Part shown: piece after piece, positions 21,393 to 30,195 of the stretch
How positions within the stretch are numbered: the first letter of the stretch is position 1
Layout: the number at the start of each line of letters is the position of its first letter
Origin: Tilletia caries
Lineage: Eukaryota > Basidiomycota > Exobasidiomycetes > Tilletiales > Tilletiaceae
Direction of reading: 5' to 3'
Assembly: GCA_032718865.1 (NCBI GenBank)
Contig: JALUTQ010000041.1
Location: 1,054,001-1,118,000, forward strand
Length of the DNA stretch: 64,000 nt
Notes under the pieces: generated by a model
What the model was told of the DNA's origin: nothing
The model's database searches: none
What the model saw: the letters and a program-made list of their open reading frames with translations, nothing else
Program-made: the position numbers and the translations under genes

Positions 21393-22503
21393 GATGGAGC
21401 CCCACCGCTCGTCATGTTGGAAGGACCCAGCCTTTTTGGCAAGCGTCGCGTTCCTCGCCATGTACAAGGCCCAGAAGCTGGCCGTCCTCATCCAGGTCAC
21501 GACAGTCATGGCCGTAGAGACCTTGCTGGGTACCGATGCCTCCTTCGTGCCCTTCAGCCACGGGACAGGTAAAGATCGCGTCAAACATGCTCGTCCTGCT
21601 GGAACGTTCCCGTTTGGCGTTCGCAGGTAGCCGAGGAAAAGCACATTCTGCTGGGCGAAGACAGCGACGGCACCGTACGACAAGGAATCGTTACCCCGTA
21701 CCTGTTCCGCACCACTACCCAGTTCCCCGGATCCCAGGTCGAGGACGTCATGGTCGCTGTGGAGACCATCCGCGTTGAAGCTCGACAGGACCACAGCGAC
21801 GACCTCGGGGCCATGTCCATCCGCCAACGCGCTGGGAGAGAAGAAGCGGCTCTCGCAGTGCCAGATCGGACTGAGCTCATCCAACCTTCGATGAACGGTG
21901 GCCTGGCGGTGAAGCTGGTCGCGTCGGATCTGTCGCTCAACTTCCGCTGCAAGGTTATTGAAATTGGCTCGGCCGTGGCCCCAGGCCTAGCTCATCCACT
22001 ACGCTTCGGCGGTGTCGTTTCATAGGCAGTCGGGCGAGATGGGCAATCGGTCGGTGAACAGGATGACCCTCGTCTGCGGTGCATACACGGTCAATGCGCG
22101 GTCAGAACGCTCAGCATGGTACGCGCCTGATCATCTACGAGCTCTGCCAGGCCTTTGGCCTTCGTGCCGTGCAAACCAAGTGCAAGGACAAGCTCGCCGC
22201 GCAGGTTGAAAAGAGCAGCAAGTGTAGGCCTGTCCTCACTTACTGTGTGCTCTAAATTTGGTTCATCTCACGCTCCGGGTTTCTCACGCATCCCTACTCC
22301 CAGGTCGACGGGTTCCTTTCGATCTGGATCAACATCTACGACCAGGTCGCTCTCGACAACAAGATTGTACTTCGACCGGTGGATCTGGGATCAGAACTTC
22401 CTGGCCCGTTTGACATGGTCGTTTGGTGCTCGGCGCTCGTTTCTTATCTCACAGTGGAGAGGATTCAAAGGCTGGAGAAGTTGTACAACGCAAGCATGCA
22501 ATA
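21393..22503 (+). pseudogene. Phenylalanine ammonia-lyase relic, 5'-truncated and frameshifted
   Basis: The frame from 21393 gives LASVAFLAMYKAQKLAVL and FVPFSHGTG. After a 58-nt intron (GTAAAG to CGCAG) it continues EEKHILLGEDSDGTVRQG, LFRTTTQFPGSQVEDVM and TELIQPSMNGGL. These follow the order of fungal PAL segments up to the QxxEMGNQxVNSLAL block, here QSGEMGNRSVNRMTL. A stop at 22023-22025 and changes of frame near 22010 and 22120 break it. The N-terminal half, including the Ala-Ser-Gly that forms the MIO cofactor, is absent. PAL deaminates phenylalanine to trans-cinnamate, but this copy cannot. A shorter piece of the same sequence lies at 56803-57009 on the minus strand. Confidence 0.7.
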
Positions 22504-22616
22504 GTGAGTATTGAAGCTTGAAGAAAGGAAGGGGCAAAAGACCATCTATGTGGAGTACATAACTAACGGTGTACATATTAAAAATGTAAAAGAACATATG
22601 GATTGAGGTGCAAAGG

Positions 22617-24901
22617 CTAGGTCATGTCCAAGAAGTTTTCCGGAGTTCCTTGATTGGCACGTCGCGAGTATACCAATGTGGAAATTGACGCCTCAAAGGT
22701 GCTGTGCGCGACTGACAGGAAAGAAGCTGTTCCGGCAAGCATGGTGATGATCGCAACTCCGATGTAGCTAGTCATTTCCACAGACTCGTATCTGTTGCTC
22801 TCGGCAGCGGCGAAAGAGTGGATGACCATGAAGAGAGTGACACCGAGGAGAGAGAGACAGGCCAATATCACACTCCCTAAATCGAAGGGCAAAGAAAGGG
22901 TCAGAAGTCAGCACATTTGAAGCGGGGAGCTTTAGTGCACGTCCACTCACCGCTTTGAACTGATGAAGGATCGCGGCAAGGCACTGAGCGTCAATTACGG
23001 TCCAGATCGGAATGACAGGCTGCACACCCGCAGTCTTCTTGAGTGCCTCCGTCCGTAGTCGTGAGAGAGGAAGTACGGGAATAACCCACCGCAGGTGGGC
23101 GGGCGCGGGCGTATGTATTTTGGGGCCGAGCTCGAGAGTGGGCCGCCCTGGGTGGGGGGGCCACTCCCGAGGCAAGGCATATGGAAGCACGTATGTACAT
23201 AGGACAATAAGCCGGCGCCAAGAGAAATGAAACGTGAACGCATCGAGAATGTAAGTCGAGCGACTTGAGAAAGTGAAAAGAAACGTTGCGAGCGAGACGG
23301 GTCACGAGAATCGATGCGAGAAGAGGGTGTGGAGGGTGGGAGAAAACAAAACGCAACAAGACGGAGTCGACTCCACGAAGACCGTTACACGCTCAGGAAG
23401 GGTCGAGGACCCGAGAGGCAGTGGAAGAGAGCGAGGAGGACGAGGTGGTGATGGATCTGCGTTTCCCCTTCTGCTGAGAGGAGAGAGGGAGGTGCAGAGA
23501 ATTTTCCAACGAGTTGGAACGCTCCGAGATCACACTGCCTTCGGCTGCTCGACGCCCGACTTGGGTGCAGCCGACGGAACGTCGTATCTCCGCAACCGAC
23601 ACACATCTTTCTGCAGTGCTTACCAGTGAAATAGAAGAGGACTTGTTCGGCCTTCGAAGTCGGGAGATGAACAACAGTTCTGGACGGTGCGACGGGAGGG
23701 AAGAAGGCGCCGGACCGATCTTCTGTTCGTTCACGAACCGTAAACATACGGCTTTGAATGTATTCTTGGTGTTCTTCACTGCCCCTGCTGTCACATCGTC
23801 GGCTAAGGGCAGACTCCAAAGTTCCTGATGACGCCAACGTGCAGTTGGAAGCAGCTTCGCTGAGCTGTTGAATAGGCCGGTCGGTACTTTGATCGTGAGC
23901 ATATCGCTTCTGTATCACCCCTCTGAACTTTTGTGGCGGCGGGTCGCCGCGTCTGACTTTAAGATGCTGTCTGAGATCCCGAATGAGCGAGCATGCTGCG
24001 ACAGTGTACGCTCCGCTGAGAATGATGCACATGACGCCCCAGATCGTCAGGGAGATGCACAGGTAGTAGGAGCCGTGAATACTTGCGTGGAAGATCTGCA
24101 GATGGACGGGGCCCAGACAGTCAGCACAGACGATTCAGCGATGAGACTATGCCACCTTTCACTCACATTCTGAGCGTCGACAACCATGTCCCTCGTCAGG
24201 TCCGGCATTCCGTTGTACTTGCTGTGCCATTCGTACCATTCATGCCTCGCCCGCTCGAGGGAGGTGTTTCCGATCATACCTGGTACCATAGCGGCAATGG
24301 AAGGGCCGCCAGGTAATAATAGGCATATCATGTTGACGCACGAAGAAGGGATCCACCGAGCCAGCCATCATTCAATTGTCTTGTCGAAGGAGGCTGATCC
24401 GTTATCGATTTGCGCTGCCCAGATTGCCCATGTCTGATACCAGACAGCAAATCCGACTGGAACCCACATCATGCTGATCCACAGGGCGGCGTTAGGCACC
24501 GGCTCGGCCCAAGCATCGCCAACGATATGCGCAATCAAGGATCCCACGAGAATCCACACGTAGGGCGCGATGAAGAGGATCCATGAGTTGTGCACGTTGG
24601 GTATGATGATCTTGCTGTGGCCGCGTAGAACTATGCGAAAGACCCACCAGGACCGGTGGTAGATCATTTGCATGATCATGACGGAAAGGATGACCAAGAT
24701 CGTCATGAGGTAAACGCTCGCGAAGATGATGAAAGCATTTGCGTCTCTTGAGTGTTGCCAAAGGATAGAGCCGTCAACGAACTTGGAGACCTGATCGACG
24801 GTGATGAAGTTCGGCATTCGAGCTCTGGCGTCGGTGCGGTCTCGAGAGAAGACGGTAGCCGGCGGAGGCGGAGGGAGATCAAAGCGAGCGTAAAGATCCA
24901 T
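22617..24901 (-). pseudogene. 7TM family copy 7TM2, with an internal nonsense codon
   Basis: Exons 24901-24167, 24095-23624, 22959-22951 (9-nt microexon) and 22876-22617 make 492 codons collinear with the intact copies. Codon 178 (24370-24368) is TGA, where the intact copies read through (VIGRS in 7TM4). Sequence on both sides stays in frame and conserved. The third intron is enlarged by a 586-bp DIRS-derived insertion (23018-23603). A gypsy element sits 183 bp upstream of the ATG, next to a TATA box (TTATAAG, 25062-25068). Either it is a recent pseudogene or it yields a 177-aa truncated protein with three membrane segments. Confidence 0.75.
23018..23603 (-). mobile_element. DIRS-derived insertion inside the third intron of 7TM2
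   Basis: Comparison with 7TM5 (61313-61390) shows 586 extra bases here. The first ~125 bases (23018-23140) are the inverted right terminal repeat of the DIRS element at 4476-4602 and end at the identical base. The remaining ~440 bases carry no recognised gene and may be the element's other terminal or leader region. No target duplication is obvious, as expected for a tyrosine recombinase. The insertion is within an intron and leaves both splice sites intact. Confidence 0.75.
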
Positions 24902-25061
24902 ACCTGTGTACGGCTCAGGTGTACCGAGAGAGATAATGGCCCGCTGTGTGTTGTCCAAAAAGGAAGATCTGAAGGGAGAAAAGAGTATCCTCCTGGTCAA
25001 GATGAGCCGAGAAGGATCGAAAACTACAGCTTAAGGGAGAATGCCATCCTGAAGGCAGGGC

Positions 25062-25068
25062 TTATAAG
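25062..25068 (-). promoter_or_regulatory. TATA-like element of 7TM2
   Basis: TTATAAG within a stretch (CCTTATAAGCCCTGCCTTC on the minus strand) that recurs identically upstream of 7TM4 at about 54783-54801, at a similar distance from the ATG (160 versus 150 bp). The gypsy 3' LTR begins 16 bp upstream of it. Confidence 0.55.
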
Positions 25069-25083
25069 GAGAGGCTCATGAGT

Positions 25084-25392
25084 TGTAATAGCAAAGCTAT
25101 TATTCAAGTGAGAAGTGTGTGATTCGATGTCGAGAGCAAGTAAATACAAGGGCAGAGAGCATCGAGAAGGTGATGAGGACGAGAGAAGGAATGCACTCGG
25201 CCGAGAGAGGACAAAGGGAAAGGTAGCGACGTGAGAGGAGCGAGCGAGAGATAAGAGAGAAAAAGGAGATAAGATAGTGAGACCACGTGGAGCTGCCACG
25301 TGGAACCACTATCTCCGGAAGTGAGAGCAGTAGAGAAAGAGAAAGGAAAGGAAGGCCTGAACCGTCTAGCACACTATGCCTCGTCCAGCACA
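25084..25392 (-). repeat. Gypsy 3' LTR (309 bp)
   Basis: On the plus strand it begins TGTAATAGCAAAGC and ends GTCCAGCACA, with TG...CA ends. Near-identical to 31781-32091. The integrase-RNase H frame stops inside it, at 25374-25376. Confidence 0.95.
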
Positions 25393-27410
25393 TCCCCACC
25401 GACCGAAGACGATCGTCCCGGATCGTCCGCGTCTGCAACCTCAGTTGAAACGAGGCGGGACAGAGCATCGGCGTTTGTGTGCTTCCGGCCGGGCTTGTAG
25501 ATGAACCGGAGATTAGGAATGTGTGGCATGAGCATGGCCCGGCATTTTGAAATCGTAGGACCGTACTCGTGCGACGCGGTTGCAGTCAACATAGGTCCGA
25601 GAGGAGCGTGATCAGTGACCACCGTCACCAAAGCCCCTTCCAGCAAATGCATCAGGCGTCCCATAGCCCACGCGAAGCAACAAAGCTCGAGCTCAGAGGC
25701 GACCAGCTTGGACTCGACGGTCGTTGTCAAACGCGACAAATAAGCCACAGGGCGCTCGAGCAGCACAATCTCGCGACCCTCCACCATCACACGGCGCGGC
25801 TTCGAGGACGGAGTCCGAAGAAGCTCAGTGTCGACACTCGCCGCATACAACCCCATGTCGTACTCGCGGAGGTTGATGGGCGGTCGGGTAGCGCGAGAAG
25901 GACGGATCGCAGGTGGGTGCACATCGTCCTCATCATGCTCCGTTGCCGAGACCACTGACACTGCCTCGTCCGCATCCTCAACAGAAGACGACGCCAAAGG
26001 GGGAGGGACATTACGGGTAGTCGCGAAGGGATCGACGTCGGCCGGCACCACATCCAGCTGCTCCACGCTGAAGATGTCATGGATGCGAAGCGGATCCGGC
26101 AACGCAAGGCGCACGCGGTGCGACGAGAGCACCTCCGCAACACGAAACGGACCCAATTTCCGCACATCAAGTTTGGAGGTGATGGCTCCCGGAACCGGGC
26201 GGTCAGTCAGGCGGACGAACACCTTATCACCAACGGCGAGTTCGGGGAGCGACCGTCGCTTCGCGTCATAGCGACGCTTTTGCTCCGCCCGCGCCGCCGC
26301 CAGGATCTCTCGTGCCTCGGTCAAGCGCTCCTCCGCCGCTGCCAACCGCTCCTGAAACGACCCAACCCCATCATGTTCAGCAACGTCGAACACCGCGTGG
26401 ACAATGCGCGGATGCGCGATGAACACGAGGTCGAATGGACGAGCGCCGGTAGACACACTGGGAGTGCTGTTCATAGCCAACTCCACGGAAGGCACAGCGC
26501 GGCGGTCCCAAGCGACCTTAGACTCCAAACACATCACTCGCAGCGTCACCTGGACCGTCTGGATAGAGCGCTCCACCGCGTTCGCTTGTTGATGGTGAGG
26601 AGGAGACGGAGCCACGACCGCCCCCAGCGAGTGAGCGAGACTCTGCATCACTACCCCGGTCATCTTAATCTCCGAGTCCGTCACCAAGCGCCGTGGTCGC
26701 CAACCCAAACGCAGGATCCGATTGGACACGATAGCGGCAATGCCCTCCGCGGAGATCTCGGAGGAACAGGGCTCCATCAGCACCATCCTGGAGAAAAGGT
26801 CCAGCATCACCAAGACGGCATCAACACCATTTCGCATCCGCGGCAAACCCAACGCAAGATCGATAGAGACGGCCTCAAAGGGATTTTGGGGATCGTCATC
26901 AATGCGAAGGGCGCCGACACGACGAGGCACCTTCACCGACTGGCACACACTACAGTGCTTCACCCAAGCACGCACAGCCGTCGTCAACCCGGGCCGCCAG
27001 AAATCCTTGGAAATGGTCAAGAACGTCTTCGTAAACCCAAAGTGACCGCCATCATCATGTGCCAACCGCAGCAGATCCGGAAGAGCACCCTCCGGCAAGG
27101 CCAGGCGACCGTCCACCCGTCGAATCAGGAGACCGTCATCCAACAACCAGTCTCCGGGCGTGCCCTGTTCCGCCTGCTTCAAGAGCGGGGAAAACAGACG
27201 ATCTTGCCGGAGCCACGCAGTCCAACGCTCACGAGCGATAGACGACGGCACGAGGGGAACACGCAAAGCAAGCAGCTTAGCCGCGGTCCCATCGGAGACT
27301 GGGGTCTCGGCAACATCGTGCTCAAACACCTGGTGAAGGACGGCGGCGAATGCCTTCTTACTTGCGTCAACATAGAGGATGAAGGGCCTCGAAGAATCGG
27401 GATGTCCTAG
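25374..27410 (-). CDS. Gypsy pol: integrase followed by displaced RNase H
   Basis: The open frame follows the RT frame after a one-base phase change at ~27407. It opens with the first RNase H strand (FILYVDASKKAFAAVLHQ, catalytic Asp). It then passes directly to integrase: HDDGGHFG...CSVC zinc finger, and DDE residues in SIDLALG, VTDSEIKM and NAVERSIQ. A basic C-terminal domain (VGDKVFVRLTDR, KLGPFRVAEVL) follows. The rest of the RNase H comes only after that: VAYLSRLTTTVESK, ASELELCCFAWAM with Glu, VVTDHAPLG with Asp, and HTNADALSRL with the last Asp. Typical gypsy order is RT-RNase H-integrase, so the RNase H is split and its larger part moved. It ends in the LTR. Confidence 0.88.
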   Translation of the reverse strand, partial: LGHPDSSRPFILYVDASKKAFAAVLHQVFEHDVAETPVSDGTAAKLLALRVPLVPSSIARERWTAWLRQDRLFSPLLKQAEQGTPGDWLLDDGLLIRRVDGRLALPEGALPDLLRLAHDDGGHFGFTKTFLTISKDFWRPGLTTAVRAWVKHCSVCQSVKVPRRVGALRIDDDPQNPFEAVSIDLALGLPRMRNGVDAVLVMLDLFSRMVLMEPCSSEISAEGIAAIVSNRILRLGWRPRRLVTDSEIKMTGVVMQSLAHSLGAVVAPSPPHHQQANAVERSIQTVQVTLRVMCLESKVAWDRRAVPSVELAMNSTPSVSTGARPFDLVFIAHPRIVHAVFDVAEHDGVGSFQERLAAAEERLTEAREILAAARAEQKRRYDAKRRSLPELAVGDKVFVRLTDRPVPGAITSKLDVRKLGPFRVAEVLSSHRVRLALPDPLRIHDIFSVEQLDVVPADVDPFATTRNVPPPLASSSVEDADEAVSVVSATEHDEDDVHPPAIRPSRATRPPINLREYDMGLYAASVDTELLRTPSSKPRRVMVEGREIVLLERPVAYLSRLTTTVESKLVASELELCCFAWAMGRLMHLLEGALVTVVTDHAPLGPMLTATASHEYGPTISKCRAMLMPHIPNLRFIYKPGRKHTNADALSRLVSTEVADADDPGRSSSVGGDVLDEA

Positions 27411-29470
27411 GAGGGCGGCTCGGCGATCGCGGCCTTGAGAGCCTCAAAGCTGCGCTGAGCGGCGAGACTCCAAGGGAAGACCACTCGATCCGGAGAGGTA
27501 GGCTTGCCTTCCGCGTTCACCAACCGGTAGCGACCGTCCGCATGCTCATACCGCCAACCCTTGGTGAGGGATGTCAACGGTTCAGCAATGGCAGCGAAGT
27601 TCGGAATGAACGGCCGGTAATACCCGAACAAACCGAGCACATGGTAAAGCTCGCGAAGGGTAGTGGGTCGACGCAGCTCGGTCACAGCCGACGCCCGGTC
27701 CTTCCACACGGCCAGACCCGCACCGGAGACTTTACGACCCAACAACACCAAGGACGGAACGGCGAAAGTACACTTCGCCGGACTGAACTTGAGGCCAATG
27801 TCCGACGCTCGGCTAAGCAGCTTCTCAAGTGAGGCCAGGTGATCCTCCATGGTGTACGACGCAACCACCACATCGTCAATATACACCACCGCCTCCTGCC
27901 GACTCAAATCACCCAACACACGATCCATCACCCGCTGGAATACCGCTGGGGCATTTCGCAAGCCAAAAGGCACAGTTTTATACTGATAAAGCCCCCGGTG
28001 ACAAACGAACGCGGTTTTCCAGCGATCCTCGGTCCGCACCCCGAGTTGGTGATAGCCACGGATGGCATCCAGCGAAGAGAACACGCGCTTTCCTGTCAGC
28101 GTGCTGAACACAGCATCGATCCGAGGAAGCGGATAGCGATCCGGAATCGTGTTCGCGTTCAGATGGCGATAGTCGACGCACATCCGCCACTTGTTGTGCT
28201 GTCGCACCATAAGCACAGGGAACGACACAGGACTCGCGGACGGTTCAATCACGTCCCAATCCAGCAGTTGCTGGATGGGCGCATCCTTCGCCTGCCGTTT
28301 TGCTGGACTGGCGCGGCGAGGTGCCTCAGAGCGCAGGGCGGCGTCGTCAATCAGGTTGATCTCCATCTCCGGACCGACAACCCGACCCGGACGGCCATCC
28401 AAGGCAAACGCCTTCTCATGCCGACGCAACAGCTCCACAACCGCCGGATGAGCTGCGCCAGACTCGTCCACACCCACGCGCCAGTGACCGTCTACCTCGA
28501 CCGTTGTGCTGTCCTTGGCCAGCTCGGATCCAAAGCCATGTTCCCCTTCGAACATATCCACAGGCAGGGCATCGGAGCCGAGAGGGGGATCCAGTTCAGG
28601 ACGAACGACCGGATGAGTGGCGGAGGAGGAGGACGACGGTGACCCAGGCTGCAGAGCAAACACCTGGGACGTGCGCACATATGCGTCACCGAGATGAGCG
28701 GCGACTGCATCGGCGACAGGTGTACGACGCGGGAGCTCGACGTCTCGATCGCCCACATTGGTGAGCAGAATGCGACCGAATGACGAGGTGAACATAGCCA
28801 TGGGGCCAGTGACCCTGACCGCTTCATTCATGGTTACAGACAGACGTGGATTGACGGCATAATCCACCTGGGGCGTGAGAGCGCCGACGTCGACCCGCAC
28901 CCACTTGTGCGATCGTGCAGGGAGGATCGTGGCCTCGGCCAAACACAACTCCGCTTCAACAGCATGCGGTCCCGGCAACGACTCTCGGACGGGAAAAGAG
29001 AACTCGCCAATGGTAGCTTTCCCCTTCGCCGCGTCCAAAGCAATCTCTCGAGGCGTGATGAAGTCGAGACCGAGGAGCAAACCGGGTGCGAAGGACGGAA
29101 GCACGTGGAAGTCCTGTCGAGCTTCAAGTTGAACGGGCATACCGCCGGCGTCATGAGCGTCCACAAAGAAGGTAATAGTGGCGAACCCCAAGGATTCCGC
29201 ATGACCGATGCCGTGGACAGGGATGGGCTTCCCGTGTGGCTCACCACCCAGTTGGCTCAACAAGGCCGCATCAATGCAACTCAAGGAAGCGCCAGTATCA
29301 ACCAGTGTCGACAACGCCACGCCCTCGGTATCGTTCAGACGAACGTTAGCCGTGAGGGGAATGTGACGACGATACCCAAGCCCGGACCCAGTACTGGGAG
29401 ACGCGGGAAGAGGTACGGTCCGAGGCCCACGTCGCAACGGACGCATCAACGGCTTCGAGGAGTCAGACAC
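27407..29470 (-). CDS. Gypsy pol: protease-reverse transcriptase
   Basis: About 687 codons, with no ATG at the 5' edge (a GTG at 29470), so it is probably made by frameshift or readthrough from upstream. The protease motif is LVDTGASLSCID near residue 55. RT follows with YRHLNANTIPDRYPLPRID, FSSLDAIRGYHQ, TVPFGLRNAP and the active site VVYIDDVVV. LLGRKVSGAG and LRELYHVLGLFGYYRPFI are the usual connection motifs. It stops at TAG 27407-27409 just before the RNase H start, where a single missing base would otherwise keep the frame open. Confidence 0.92.
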   Translation of the reverse strand: MSDSSKPLMRPLRRGPRTVPLPASPSTGSGLGYRRHIPLTANVRLNDTEGVALSTLVDTGASLSCIDAALLSQLGGEPHGKPIPVHGIGHAESLGFATITFFVDAHDAGGMPVQLEARQDFHVLPSFAPGLLLGLDFITPREIALDAAKGKATIGEFSFPVRESLPGPHAVEAELCLAEATILPARSHKWVRVDVGALTPQVDYAVNPRLSVTMNEAVRVTGPMAMFTSSFGRILLTNVGDRDVELPRRTPVADAVAAHLGDAYVRTSQVFALQPGSPSSSSSATHPVVRPELDPPLGSDALPVDMFEGEHGFGSELAKDSTTVEVDGHWRVGVDESGAAHPAVVELLRRHEKAFALDGRPGRVVGPEMEINLIDDAALRSEAPRRASPAKRQAKDAPIQQLLDWDVIEPSASPVSFPVLMVRQHNKWRMCVDYRHLNANTIPDRYPLPRIDAVFSTLTGKRVFSSLDAIRGYHQLGVRTEDRWKTAFVCHRGLYQYKTVPFGLRNAPAVFQRVMDRVLGDLSRQEAVVYIDDVVVASYTMEDHLASLEKLLSRASDIGLKFSPAKCTFAVPSLVLLGRKVSGAGLAVWKDRASAVTELRRPTTLRELYHVLGLFGYYRPFIPNFAAIAEPLTSLTKGWRYEHADGRYRLVNAEGKPTSPDRVVFPWSLAAQRSFEALKAAIAEPPS

Positions 29471-29488
29471 AGTCCACGAGCGAGCGGT

Positions 29489-29854
29489 TTAGAACGCGTC
29501 CCGCTCCGTGAAGAACAGATCTGCAGACGGGCTCCGCATCGCCTCGTCTCGATCATCATGCACCCGCGTCGCCTCAGTATCCACCTGCAGATGCGCGAAT
29601 CTCACCGCTGCCGCCACAACACTTGGAGACAACGGAACGGGCGAGTTCTCCCGTGCAACAGGAAGAACCACCGTTCGTTCGTCACCAGCGGAGGTAAGCA
29701 GCTCAGCAATATTTCCTGTCAAAAGAGAATCGTGCTCATTAGTCCGTTCTGCATTCACAGGTCGGGGAGACTGTACTCCCCTGAAAACACGACCGTGGGG
29801 TCTCAGGTCCAGGGGTGGTCCAGAACCCTGGCCATCTCCGCCTACGGTCTCCAC
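29489..29854 (-). CDS. Short open frame between gypsy gag and pol
   Basis: 121 codons ending 20 bp before the protease-RT frame. It ends TERDAF and shows no motif I recognise. It may be part of a gag-pol linker read by frameshift, or chance. Bases 29855-30195 hold no convincing frame and may be the remainder of this linker. Confidence 0.35.
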   Translation of the reverse strand: METVGGDGQGSGPPLDLRPHGRVFRGVQSPRPVNAERTNEHDSLLTGNIAELLTSAGDERTVVLPVARENSPVPLSPSVVAAAVRFAHLQVDTEATRVHDDRDEAMRSPSADLFFTERDAF

Positions 29855-30195
29855 GTCGTCATTGTACCCGGCAGGGAGGTTCCTTCCTGGACCATGGGGG
29901 AACGCAACCCACTCCCTGCCGCTCTTGCATCCGTCCTCAGGAAGAGGACGAGGGTTGCGGTGAGTCGCTCGATGTGCCGACTCACCCAGATAGTCGTGTT
30001 GACCATCCTCAAGATAGTCATACTGACCACCTTGAATGCTGTCTTGCAGCGGACGGGCACCGTCGTCCCTTCCTCTTCCGGTACCGCGTTGAGCTCCCTC
30101 GGACGTGACGTGGCAAACGCCGTCGGGAGGCTCAGGAGGTATTCGGAGAGGGTTCGGCTCGTCAGGGACGGCCTGTAGTTTAACGACTTTACGGT

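Noticed and set aside
26079..27410. 443-codon plus-strand frame opposite the integrase
   Set aside because: Antisense shadow of the integrase gene; the Arg/His-rich composition is typical of shadow frames.
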